Assembly: GCA_938036925.1 (NCBI GenBank)
Contig: CALHVU010000034.1
Location: 1 to 64,000 of the forward strand
Reading direction: 5' to 3'
DNA length: 64,000 nt
Source: an uncultured Atopobium sp.
GTDB lineage: Bacteria; Actinomycetota; Coriobacteriia; Coriobacteriales; Atopobiaceae
The position numbers and the translations under genes were made by a program. Under the pieces are notes generated by a model. It had not been told where the DNA came from. It made no database searches and saw only the letters and a list, made by a program, of their open reading frames with translations. This document shows positions 16,078 to 22,955 of the stretch, piece by piece; position 1 is the stretch's first letter; every line of letters starts with the position of its first letter.

Positions 16078-18096
16078 CTACTCGTCAATGTCTGCTTCCA
16101 TTTTTTCTGAAAGCTCCAACCATTCAGCCTCAAGAGCAGGAATCTTTTTGGAGAGTGCCTGGTATTCAGCCATACACTCATCAAATTTTTGAGGATCGTT
16201 ATAGAGCGCCTCGTCGGCCATAAGCGTCATGAGCTCATCGTATCGTTTATGCGCAGGAGTCAGCGCTGCCTCAACCTCGTCCAGACGCTTCTTGGTCTCC
16301 CTGAGCGCACGACTTCTACGATTGCGCTCCTCAGCCTCAGCTCTTCTCTGCTCCTTAGTCTTCACATTGCGAGAAGATCCTGCAGCTTGACCTGCCTCTG
16401 GACCAGCGTTCTTAACCGCTCTTGCACCCGAAGTTCCATACGAGGAAACCGTCTTGCTCGACGTCTCCCCCTGAGCTGCTGCTTGGAGCTCTGCAAGCTT
16501 AAAGAGAAAGTAATCGTAGTCACCGTCATAGACTGTAACCTTGTGGTCGCGAACGTCCACAACCTTGTTAGCAACAGCTCTGACCAGGTGCTCATCGTGA
16601 CTGATTAAGATGATGGTTCCGGGGAAGTCAACAAGCGCCTTCTCTAGAACGTCAACAGAATCAATGTCCAAGTGGTTAGTTGGCTCGTCTAGAAGCAACA
16701 GTGGATCTGGAGAAACCAGCATCTTAGCAAGTGCGAGACGAGCGCGCTCGCCACCAGATAGCACATTTACGCGTTTCTCAACGTCATCGCCATGGAAAAG
16801 AAAGGCTCCGAGCAATCTGCGCTCTTCAGAGGTAGTCCAGCCCGCAGCAACCGTATCAAGCTCTGCAAGTACCGTATTTGCAGGATTGAGCTCTTCAAGC
16901 TGGTGCTGTGCATAATAGGCTTCAGTGACGTTTTGACCCAGGCTAATCTGTCCCGCATCTGGCTTAAGCTTGCCGGCAATAAGCTTCATAAGAGTAGATT
17001 TACCTGCACCGTTAGGGCCAACAAGCGCAACATGATCTCCGCGATACAGCTTAAGGTCAACGTTGTCGTAGACAAAGTTATCCTCGTAAGATTTAGCCAC
17101 GCCCTCAAGAGAGATGACGGTATCTCCGGTACGAGGAGGTTCTGGGAACCTAAAATGCATGTGATGAGATTGCTCTGGAAGAACTACCAGTTCTTCACGG
17201 ATCTTCTCGACCTTTGCCACGCGCTCTTGAACCTGCTTTGCCTTGGTAGGCTTATACCTAAATCGCTCAATGAAGGTCTCCATGTGAGCAATGTCACGCT
17301 CTTGAGCTGCGCGTTTAGCGCGGAGCTGCTCAAGATTTTCTTCTCGCTGATGAAGATAGCCGGAATAATTGCCGGTATAGGTTACGAGCATACGATTCTC
17401 AAGCGCCGCCACGTGCGTTACGCATGCATCCATGAACGAGCGATCGTGACTTACCAGCAAAACCGTACCGTCATATGACGATAAAAACCTCTCAAGCCAC
17501 TGGACAGATTCCAAGTCCAAGTGGTTAGTAGGCTCGTCAAGAAGAAGAACATCAGGACGGCGCAGAAGCAGCTTAGACAAAGAGATACGCATCTGCCAGC
17601 CGCCCGAAAACTCTTTAGCTGGCTTATCGAAGTCTTCAACGGGAAAACCCAGTCCCGCAAGAATCTGGCGAGCTCTACTCTCTAGTTCATAGCCACCAAG
17701 ACGCTCGAAACGCTCCATAGCATGAGCGTAGTCTTCAAGATACTTATTGAGCGTTGCACCTTCGGGAGTTTCGGCAATTTTGATTGAAAGGTCGTTAACC
17801 TTTCTTTCCCACTGTTTAATCTCGTGGGCAGATTCGATAACCTCGTTGAGGGCAGTTCTATCTCCCATGAGCTCTGTCTCTTGCTCAAGGTATCCAAGAG
17901 TAGCGTCTTTTGCAAAGGTAACAGTTCCCTCATCAGCAGACTCTAGGCCCATGATGATCTTTAGAAGCGTAGTCTTACCCGCACCATTAGGACCAACTAA
18001 CGCCCAACGCTCACCTGCATTGAGCTGAAGTGTTGCGTTTGAATAAAGGACTCTGCCGCCAAATGACTTAGAAATCTTATCCGCAAGAGCAATCAA
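16078..18096 (-). CDS. ABC-F family ATP-binding protein
   Basis: A 672-residue soluble protein with two ABC domains and no membrane segment: Walker A GPNGAGKTT (about 34) with signature FSGGWQMR, and GPNGAGKST (about 356) with signature LSGGERAR; both Walker B motifs read LLLDEPTNHLD. The inter-domain linker is helical and charged, and a C-terminal coiled coil (about 560-670) is present, as in Uup-type ABC-F proteins. These work on the ribosome or in genome stability. The start is TTG 18096 with GAGGAG five bases upstream. The start codon lies inside one arm of an inverted repeat (18091-18149) whose degenerate copy lies at 19281-19339. Confidence 0.93.
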   Translation of the reverse strand: MIALADKISKSFGGRVLYSNATLQLNAGERWALVGPNGAGKTTLLKIIMGLESADEGTVTFAKDATLGYLEQETELMGDRTALNEVIESAHEIKQWERKVNDLSIKIAETPEGATLNKYLEDYAHAMERFERLGGYELESRARQILAGLGFPVEDFDKPAKEFSGGWQMRISLSKLLLRRPDVLLLDEPTNHLDLESVQWLERFLSSYDGTVLLVSHDRSFMDACVTHVAALENRMLVTYTGNYSGYLHQREENLEQLRAKRAAQERDIAHMETFIERFRYKPTKAKQVQERVAKVEKIREELVVLPEQSHHMHFRFPEPPRTGDTVISLEGVAKSYEDNFVYDNVDLKLYRGDHVALVGPNGAGKSTLMKLIAGKLKPDAGQISLGQNVTEAYYAQHQLEELNPANTVLAELDTVAAGWTTSEERRLLGAFLFHGDDVEKRVNVLSGGERARLALAKMLVSPDPLLLLDEPTNHLDIDSVDVLEKALVDFPGTIILISHDEHLVRAVANKVVDVRDHKVTVYDGDYDYFLFKLAELQAAAQGETSSKTVSSYGTSGARAVKNAGPEAGQAAGSSRNVKTKEQRRAEAEERNRRSRALRETKKRLDEVEAALTPAHKRYDELMTLMADEALYNDPQKFDECMAEYQALSKKIPALEAEWLELSEKMEADIDE

Positions 18097-18158
18097 GTGA
18101 ACTCCTCATACATATCTGAACTGGATAAGTATAAGTCATTCACTTGATTTACGTGCAA
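18091..18158 (-). promoter_or_regulatory. Promoter and inverted-repeat element of the ABC-F gene
   Basis: On the minus strand TTGCAC (18153-18158) and TATACT (18128-18133) make a plausible -35/-10 pair with 19-base spacing. AATCAAGTGAA (18091-18101) and TTCACTTGATT (18139-18149) are 11-bp perfect inverted arms 37 bases apart: one falls between -35 and -10, the other spans the TTG start. This could be an operator for an autoregulator or a leader-RNA stem. A second copy of the whole arrangement is at 19281-19339. Confidence 0.55.
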
Positions 18159-18190
18159 AATTATGTAAATGAAGCTAGGCTTGTGAAGAT

Positions 18191-19129
18191 TTATTGACGC
18201 TTCTTATGAAGGAAGAGAGCTGCAGCAGCAACAACGATAGTTGCGCCAGCAACACCAATGATTAGAGGAAGCGTAAGAGCGTTATCACCTGTATTTGGCA
18301 GTACGGACTTCTTAACCTTCTTAGCCTTTGGGGTCTCTGGCTGAGGTTCTGGTGCTGGAGTTGGCTCAGGCTGTGGCTCTGGAGCAGGTGTTGGATCTGG
18401 TGCAGGCGTTGGAGCAGGAATACGAGGATCAACAAAAGTTACTGTGGCAGTGGTATTTGTACCAGTGATCTGACCAACACGAACCGTAGTATCAATCTGG
18501 TAACCATCAATGGTGGTGAGCTGTGTGATGGTAGTGGAAGTGTTACCCATAAGGTTAGGAATTACAACAGAGCCATCTGCACCAGTTGTAAGAGAGTAGC
18601 TTCCGTCAGCCTCCATGGTGAGAACACCGGTCTGAGTAAATGGAGGTGTTGGGATACGAGGTCCAGCAACGTTTGCGGCAGTAGCCTTAAGAGTTGCACC
18701 GGCAATAGGATTGCCATCTGTGTCAACGACTTTAACAATAATATTGCCTAAAATTGGCTGGTTCTCCAGTTCAGCAACGACCACCTCACCTAAACCATAT
18801 GTAGCGTCTTGAAAAACGTAAGAAACAGAGTCGACCTGAGGAACATAGCCTTCTTTATAAGTGGTTTGTTCAACTCTATAAGCGCCATCAGGAAGTGGGG
18901 TATAGGGTCTAAAGTAGCCATCAGGGCCCGTTTCACCCTCGGCCACGATAGTAGAACCACCTTGATAAATTACAACATGTACACCCTCAATTGGTTCGCG
19001 AGTGTACTTATCAACAGCAAGAGCACTAATCTCATTGGAATCTGCAAGTGCAATCCTTGGAGTAATAACTGACACAACAAGCGTCAACGCAACAAGAATA
19101 GCAAGGACAATGTTTTTATATCGTTTCAA
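18191..19129 (-). CDS. LPXTG-anchored surface protein with SpaA/Cna-B-like domains
   Basis: Secreted, cell-wall-anchored protein of 312 residues. The N-terminal signal peptide (KRYK, hydrophobic core, cleavage near ALA-D, about 30) is followed by two prealbumin-like/Cna-B-type domains (about 33-115 and 128-235; GTD-like turns such as VDTDGNPIAGATL), a Pro/Glu/Thr wall-spanning stretch (about 236-275) and a sortase signal LPNTG with hydrophobic helix and KKRQ tail. The start is TTG with AAGGA upstream. It is a clear paralogue of the next gene: the second domain, Pro-rich region and anchor align. A role in adhesion or pilus-like surface structure is an inference; no sortase or pilin motif is in the window. 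Confidence 0.9.
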   Translation of the reverse strand: MKRYKNIVLAILVALTLVVSVITPRIALADSNEISALAVDKYTREPIEGVHVVIYQGGSTIVAEGETGPDGYFRPYTPLPDGAYRVEQTTYKEGYVPQVDSVSYVFQDATYGLGEVVVAELENQPILGNIIVKVVDTDGNPIAGATLKATAANVAGPRIPTPPFTQTGVLTMEADGSYSLTTGADGSVVIPNLMGNTSTTITQLTTIDGYQIDTTVRVGQITGTNTTATVTFVDPRIPAPTPAPDPTPAPEPQPEPTPAPEPQPETPKAKKVKKSVLPNTGDNALTLPLIIGVAGATIVVAAAALFLHKKRQ

Positions 19130-19280
19130 TTCAATTCCTTAAAACCGAACCGTACTAGTAAATACTTCTATCTATAGTAAGGGAATTAGACATTAAATTA
19201 AAGATAATATCCAAGACTAAACACAATTATTTCAAAATTTTTACTGGCAAAACTTAGGGAATCTGTACTCACCTTATAAG

Positions 19281-19339
19281 AATCAAGTGAACTCCCCATA
19301 CATTTTCAAATTACTAAATGCACAGGTTGTTCACTTGAT
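19281..19339 (-). repeat. Degenerate duplicate of the ABC-F promoter/start region
   Basis: AATCAAGTGAA (19281-19291) and TTCACTTGAT (19330-19339) repeat the inverted arms at 18091-18149, with a 38-base instead of 37-base interval. The segment next to the left arm is also conserved (on the minus strand ATGTATGGGGAGTTCACTTG against ATGTATGAGGAGTTCACTTG). After the would-be TTG start the frame closes after five codons, so it encodes nothing obvious. It looks like a broken copy left by tandem duplication of the surface-protein gene together with the 5' end of its downstream neighbour. Confidence 0.75.
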
Positions 19340-19383
19340 AAGCTCTAACAAATTTTGAAACAGATTCAATAAATCCTATTGTT

Positions 19384-20808
19384 TTAGAAACGCTTCTTAT
19401 TCAGATACATTGAAACACCAGCGAAAGAGCTTAATGTACCTGCAATTCCAACAATTAAAGAAGAGACACCAGAAATGTCAGATGTGTCTGGAAGAACAGC
19501 CTTCTTTTTCTTTGGAGTCTTAGGCTTTTCCGGAGTCTGTGGTTGAGGCTCAGGAGTTGGCTCAGGCTGAGGTTCTGGCTGAGGTTCTGGCTGAGGTTCT
19601 GGCTGTGGCTCTGGAGCAGGTGGCTCTGGCCTACGATTTACAAAAGTAACCGTGGTTGTTTCGTTAGAGCCAGTAATCTCACCAACCTGAGGATTAGGGT
19701 CATCGATAGTGTAGCCATCAAGAGTGGTCAGCTGAGTAATAGTAGATTCTCTCTCAACAAGATAATCCGGAATAATTACGGTGCCATCAGGCCCAGTTGT
19801 GAGCAGATAATTGTCATCAGAATCCCTATTCAACTCACCTGTCTGAGTATAAGGGACACCGGGAGCTGACGGGTCCTGAGTCATAGCACGAGGAGCGCTA
19901 GAACCAGTTAAATAGGCTGGATCAGGTGTATTAAATCCACCCATAGAAGGAGGACATGCTGGTGATGGAATTCCAGGAGTTATTTCATAAGCAGGAGTTG
20001 CCTTTAAAGTTGCGCCAGCAATAGGGTTTCCGTATTGGTCAACAACTCTTACAACAATATTACCAATTCTAGTTGGGAGTTTAATTGTTGCGCGAGTTGT
20101 TTGCTCGAAGAGACGAGTATCTGAATCATAAGGGAACGTTACAGCATGTAGAGGAACCATGCCATTATTGCTGGTTGGAGAACATGCAAAGACCGAATCA
20201 ACCATTACAGCATCGGTATTATATGCATAACGAGTGGGATAATTTTTTGGAATAAGCGTATAGCTTCCTGTTACTGGTACGGTGACGCTTTGTCCACCTG
20301 GAACATTTGAGGCAATTCTATTTCCAAATTCATCTTCAATGTCAAATTGAATATCAGTAATAGCATTTGAATCCCAAATACTACCTGATATCTTCTTCTC
20401 GGCACCAACATAAAGCTGGCCCATAATATGGACATTTTCAAAGTTAATGGTCTGAGGATCGCCATTACTACCAGCAGGAGCGGAGAAAGTCACGTTTTTA
20501 GCTGTGTGATCAATAACATATCCAGCTTTAAACGTTGTCTGCTCAACCTTATAACTTCCGTTAGCAAGGCTAGTCTGAGCTCTACCGTTTTGGTTAGTAA
20601 TCATAGTTGCAGCGTTGGTACCGGTAACTGTATTAGTCACGGTAATTGTTACGCCATCAACAGGTTTACCATAATAGTCATCAGTAACATTAACCGTGAG
20701 CTGATTTTGAACTGCTGCTTCTGCAAGCGCAAACTTTGGAACTCCAATGACAATTACGCAGCATAGTGCAACTAAAATCGACGCTATTACATACTTGAAC
20801 TTTTTCAC
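19384..20808 (-). CDS. Surface protein with variant sorting signal LPDTS
   Basis: A 474-residue secreted protein, paralogue of the gene at 18191-19129. Signal peptide MKKFKYVIAS... ends near ALAEA (about 31). Domains: a Cna-B-like module (about 33-130), a middle domain with four-residue-scale hydrophobic alternation (about 131-255), and a second SpaA-like module (about 262-395) matching the paralogue. A PEPQ repeat region (about 398-425; 12-bp DNA repeats near 19560-19615) spans the wall. The C-terminal anchor has the right architecture (motif, hydrophobic helix, NKKRF tail) but reads LPDTS where LPXTG is expected. The GTG start has GGAAGG upstream. About 242 AT-rich bases upstream hold no gene. 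Confidence 0.88.
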   Translation of the reverse strand: MKKFKYVIASILVALCCVIVIGVPKFALAEAAVQNQLTVNVTDDYYGKPVDGVTITVTNTVTGTNAATMITNQNGRAQTSLANGSYKVEQTTFKAGYVIDHTAKNVTFSAPAGSNGDPQTINFENVHIMGQLYVGAEKKISGSIWDSNAITDIQFDIEDEFGNRIASNVPGGQSVTVPVTGSYTLIPKNYPTRYAYNTDAVMVDSVFACSPTSNNGMVPLHAVTFPYDSDTRLFEQTTRATIKLPTRIGNIVVRVVDQYGNPIAGATLKATPAYEITPGIPSPACPPSMGGFNTPDPAYLTGSSAPRAMTQDPSAPGVPYTQTGELNRDSDDNYLLTTGPDGTVIIPDYLVERESTITQLTTLDGYTIDDPNPQVGEITGSNETTTVTFVNRRPEPPAPEPQPEPQPEPQPEPQPEPTPEPQPQTPEKPKTPKKKKAVLPDTSDISGVSSLIVGIAGTLSSFAGVSMYLNKKRF

Positions 20809-20976
20809 TTCAAACCTTCCAAATCCATAAAGGATTACAAATATCTAAATCAAATGATAAAAGAAAATATCATTAAAATGAATATAAACTGCATTCTAAA
20901 TTGCAATTTATTAAATTTTCATATCATCAACAATAAGAATCACCTATAAATAGCTATTCCCTATCCATCCACACAC

Positions 20977-21018
20977 AAAAAAGCGAGAAGGCTCTTCTAC
21001 TTGAAAGATCTTCTCGCC
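20977..21018 (-). terminator. Rho-independent terminator after the VOC gene
   Basis: On the minus strand GCGAGAAG (21017-21010) pairs with CTTCTCGC (20990-20983) across a 19-base loop and is followed by six T. One arm carries the GGCGAGAA octamer that is enriched through the window. Confidence 0.8.
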
Positions 21019-21050
21019 AAATAATCGTAAATCAATTTAATGAAGTTGGC

Positions 21051-21443
21051 TTATTTATCCATGGTGAGATGAATAGCAAAGCCAGCAATCTCGTCTTTGA
21101 AATAGACCAAAAACGTACTGCCATCTGAATTAAGCCTTCTAGATGACTCATCGATTTCAAAGCCACGACCTGCAAAGTACTTCTCGGCAGCAGGAATATT
21201 GTTAACATGGAAGCCAATATGACCCTTTGTGCCTCGGCCATTTTGTTTCATGACCTCTACCAGGGTCCCTGCAAAAAATGAGGGTGGCTGCTCAATAGTT
21301 GGAAGTCCCATAAGAGCGGTAAACAGGTTGGCAATCTTTTCTGCCTCGTCCGCATTGCTTGCGTTAATGCCAACGTGAGCAACATACATATCAAACTGCT
21401 CGACTGGATTAAGAGTGCTGGAATTGTTAGTTGAATCTGTCAT
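21051..21443 (-). CDS. VOC (glyoxalase/dioxygenase fold) family protein
   Basis: A 130-residue single-module protein with vicinal-oxygen-chelate folding cues: AHVGINASNADEAEKIANLF at the start of one beta-alpha-beta unit, GHIGFHVNNIPAAEKYF at the second, and GGFAIHL-like FAIHLTMDK at the end. The sequence resembles the VOC module found fused to some KDPG/KHG aldolases in Firmicutes, as far as I can judge by eye. Substrate and metal are unknown. ATG 21443 has GGGGAG upstream, and the gene ends in its own terminator, so it is probably monocistronic. Confidence 0.7.
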   Translation of the reverse strand: MTDSTNNSSTLNPVEQFDMYVAHVGINASNADEAEKIANLFTALMGLPTIEQPPSFFAGTLVEVMKQNGRGTKGHIGFHVNNIPAAEKYFAGRGFEIDESSRRLNSDGSTFLVYFKDEIAGFAIHLTMDK

Positions 21444-21538
21444 ACATCTCCCCTTTCCTAGAGCTCAAGTATATAAGGGAAGCTCTAATATGTGTGCTTG
21501 GCAATAAATATTAGTCATTACTGTAACTAAGTACTAAC

Positions 21539-21566
21539 AAAAAAAGGCCCAGTTACCTAGGCCTTT
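21539..21566 (-). terminator. Terminator of tRNA-Val
   Basis: On the minus strand AAGGCC and GGCCTT flank a 10-base loop (stem at 21545-21566) and run into seven T (21545-21539), directly after the tRNA-Val 3' end. Confidence 0.8.
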
Positions 21567-21575
21567 AAATTTCTA

Positions 21576-21650
21576 TGGTGGGCGATGCTGGATTTGAACC
21601 AGCGACCCCTTCCGTGTGAAGGAAGTGCTCTACCCCTGAGCCAATCGCCC
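21576..21650 (-). tRNA. tRNA-Val (CAC)
   Basis: A full cloverleaf is visible on the minus strand: acceptor GGGCGAT/ATCGCCC, D-arm, anticodon stem CTTCC/GGAAG with loop TTCACAC (anticodon CAC, valine), TΨC arm with GGTTCAAATCC, and genomically encoded CCA. A terminator follows. Confidence 0.95.
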
Positions 21651-21681
21651 GAACGACTTGCAATAATAACAAACAATGACG

Positions 21682-22089
21682 CTAATTTCTAGCTTTTGAC
21701 TTTTTTGAAGGTGAATACGTAGACACAGCTTTATTCATCTGAACAAGAATAATTCCCAGGAAGATAAGCTGAAGAATCATTGGCGTAATTACCATAGGCT
21801 GAGATGAAAGCTGCGATACAAAAACCCATTCAATGGTAAAGAGAATAAGCTCAATACCAGCAACAAGACGGACAATGCCGTGGGTTTTCTCAAAGTCTTT
21901 AGCCAAGCTGATGCATTTCTGCAGAATATAGCAGCAATAAACTGCCATTAAGCTGCACAGCAGAAGCACAATCATGCTTGAAGAGAAACGACCATAGCCA
22001 ACTGAGAAGGCAAAGATGACAATTCCGGCAACGCCCAGCGCACCAAGCATAGAGGAAAGCGCCATCATCAACTTAGTTCCACGATCCAT
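21682..22089 (-). CDS. Small four-helix membrane protein, unknown function
   Basis: A 135-residue protein with about four hydrophobic segments (about 8-28, 38-56, 70-90 and 100-120 from the chosen start) and a lysine-rich tail (SPSKKSKARN). I recognise no family. ATG 22089 has GGGGG upstream; the frame extends five codons further to a TTG without a better site. Its neighbour at 22171-22548 is a similar small four-helix protein, so they may be distant paralogues or partners. It lies between tRNA genes. Confidence 0.6.
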   Translation of the reverse strand: MDRGTKLMMALSSMLGALGVAGIVIFAFSVGYGRFSSSMIVLLLCSLMAVYCCYILQKCISLAKDFEKTHGIVRLVAGIELILFTIEWVFVSQLSSQPMVITPMILQLIFLGIILVQMNKAVSTYSPSKKSKARN

Positions 22090-22170
22090 ACAAACCCCCA
22101 ACAAGTCAGTTCACAAAGAAAAACGTACACAAGAGGAGCTAGAACAATAAAACGACGTCAACAAAATAAT

Positions 22171-22548
22171 TTACTTGGCCTCAAGAGACTTTTTAACTTT
22201 ATGAGATCCTCGGGCAATAGCGCTGGCCATTGCCAAAAGTGCAAATAGCTCAATAAACTGCAAGGTAACAGATGGTTTAAGCACCAACTGTCCAACAACA
22301 ATAGCAGCTAATACAACGCATGATCCAAAAATCATTGGATAGGCAGCAACAGCTCTATTAGGTACATTAGCCTCTCTAGCTGCATAACCACCAGTTAGAA
22401 GCGAGATCATACTTGCAAGCAAAAGAAGAGCGGAATCAATTGATGGACCAGCACCAATTACAAGAACCGCAACATTAACAAGACCTAAAAGTCCGCCAAT
22501 CAAAAGCGCCAGACTAAAGAGCTTCATTTTGCGAGTCTCAGGAGTCAT
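22171..22548 (-). CDS. Small membrane protein, unknown function
   Basis: A 125-residue protein with about four hydrophobic stretches and a basic C-terminus (HKVKKSLEAK). No family is recognised. ATG 22548 is chosen because AGGGGAT lies just upstream; an ATG at 22566 is the alternative. It is transcribed toward the 21682-22089 membrane gene with an 81-base gap. Both are short, and neither has signal-peptide or catalytic motifs. A transport-accessory role would be speculation. Confidence 0.6.
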   Translation of the reverse strand: MTPETRKMKLFSLALLIGGLLGLVNVAVLVIGAGPSIDSALLLLASMISLLTGGYAAREANVPNRAVAAYPMIFGSCVVLAAIVVGQLVLKPSVTLQFIELFALLAMASAIARGSHKVKKSLEAK

Positions 22549-22643
22549 ATATCCCCTATCTATCAAATATCACTTTGGCTATTGTACCCGTCTTTTATAT
22601 AAATTAAGTAATCGAATCATTAAACGGTAGAGTGTTTCGGTAA

Positions 22644-22679
22644 AAGAAATGGCGAGAAAACCAAAGGGGTTTCTCGCCA
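22644..22679 (-). terminator. Terminator after the CAU tRNA, built from inverted GGCGAGAA copies
   Basis: GGCGAGAA at 22651-22658 and TTCTCGCC at 22671-22678 form the arms of a hairpin extended by AACC/GGTT, with a pyrimidine-rich TTTCTTTT run on the minus-strand 3' side. It closes the tRNA transcript. Confidence 0.8.
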
Positions 22680-22689
22680 CATGTGTGTT

Positions 22690-22765
22690 TGGTGGGCCCA
22701 GAGGGATTTGAACCCCCAACCCAGGGATTATGAGTCCCCTGCGCTAACCGTTGCGCCATGAGCCC
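22690..22765 (-). tRNA. tRNA with CAU anticodon (elongator Met or lysidine Ile2)
   Basis: The minus strand gives acceptor GGGCTCA/TGGGCCC, a GCGC/GCGC D-stem, anticodon stem GGGGA/TCCCT with loop CTCATAA (CAT), a GGTTCAAATCC T-loop and encoded CCA. It is not an initiator, because it has a full G1-C72 pair and no three-GC anticodon stem. The C4-G69 pair would suit a TilS-modified tRNA-Ile2, but Met cannot be excluded by eye. Confidence 0.9.
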
Positions 22766-22805
22766 GTAAGAAAAAAGCGGCGACTGATGCCGCCGCCAGA
22801 ATGCG

Positions 22806-22881
22806 TGGTGGAGAATAGGGGGATCGAACCCCTGACCTCATGACTGCCAGTCATGCGCTCTCCCAGCTGAGCTAATTCCCC
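22806..22881 (-). tRNA. tRNA-Ala (GGC)
   Basis: Cloverleaf on the minus strand with anticodon stem CATGA/TCATG, loop CTGGCAG (anticodon GGC), GGTTCGATCC T-loop and encoded CCA. The acceptor stem has the G3-U70 wobble pair that is the alanine identity element. An extended -10 (TGC-TATAGT, 22900-22905) lies about 12 bases ahead of the likely transcript start. Confidence 0.96.
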
Positions 22882-22955
22882 GAACGTGGTGCGGAAAATA
22901 CTATAGCAAACCAAAGCTCTGTTTTTATCGACAATTTTCTAATTGGTTGTATATT

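Noticed and set aside
19560..19620. Short regular repeats that could suggest a CRISPR or VNTR
   Set aside because: They are 12-bp in-frame repeats coding the PEPQ wall-spanning region of a surface protein; no spacers.
22690..22765. Initiator tRNA-fMet
   Set aside because: The 5' end pairs fully with the 3' end and the anticodon stem lacks the three G-C pairs of initiators.
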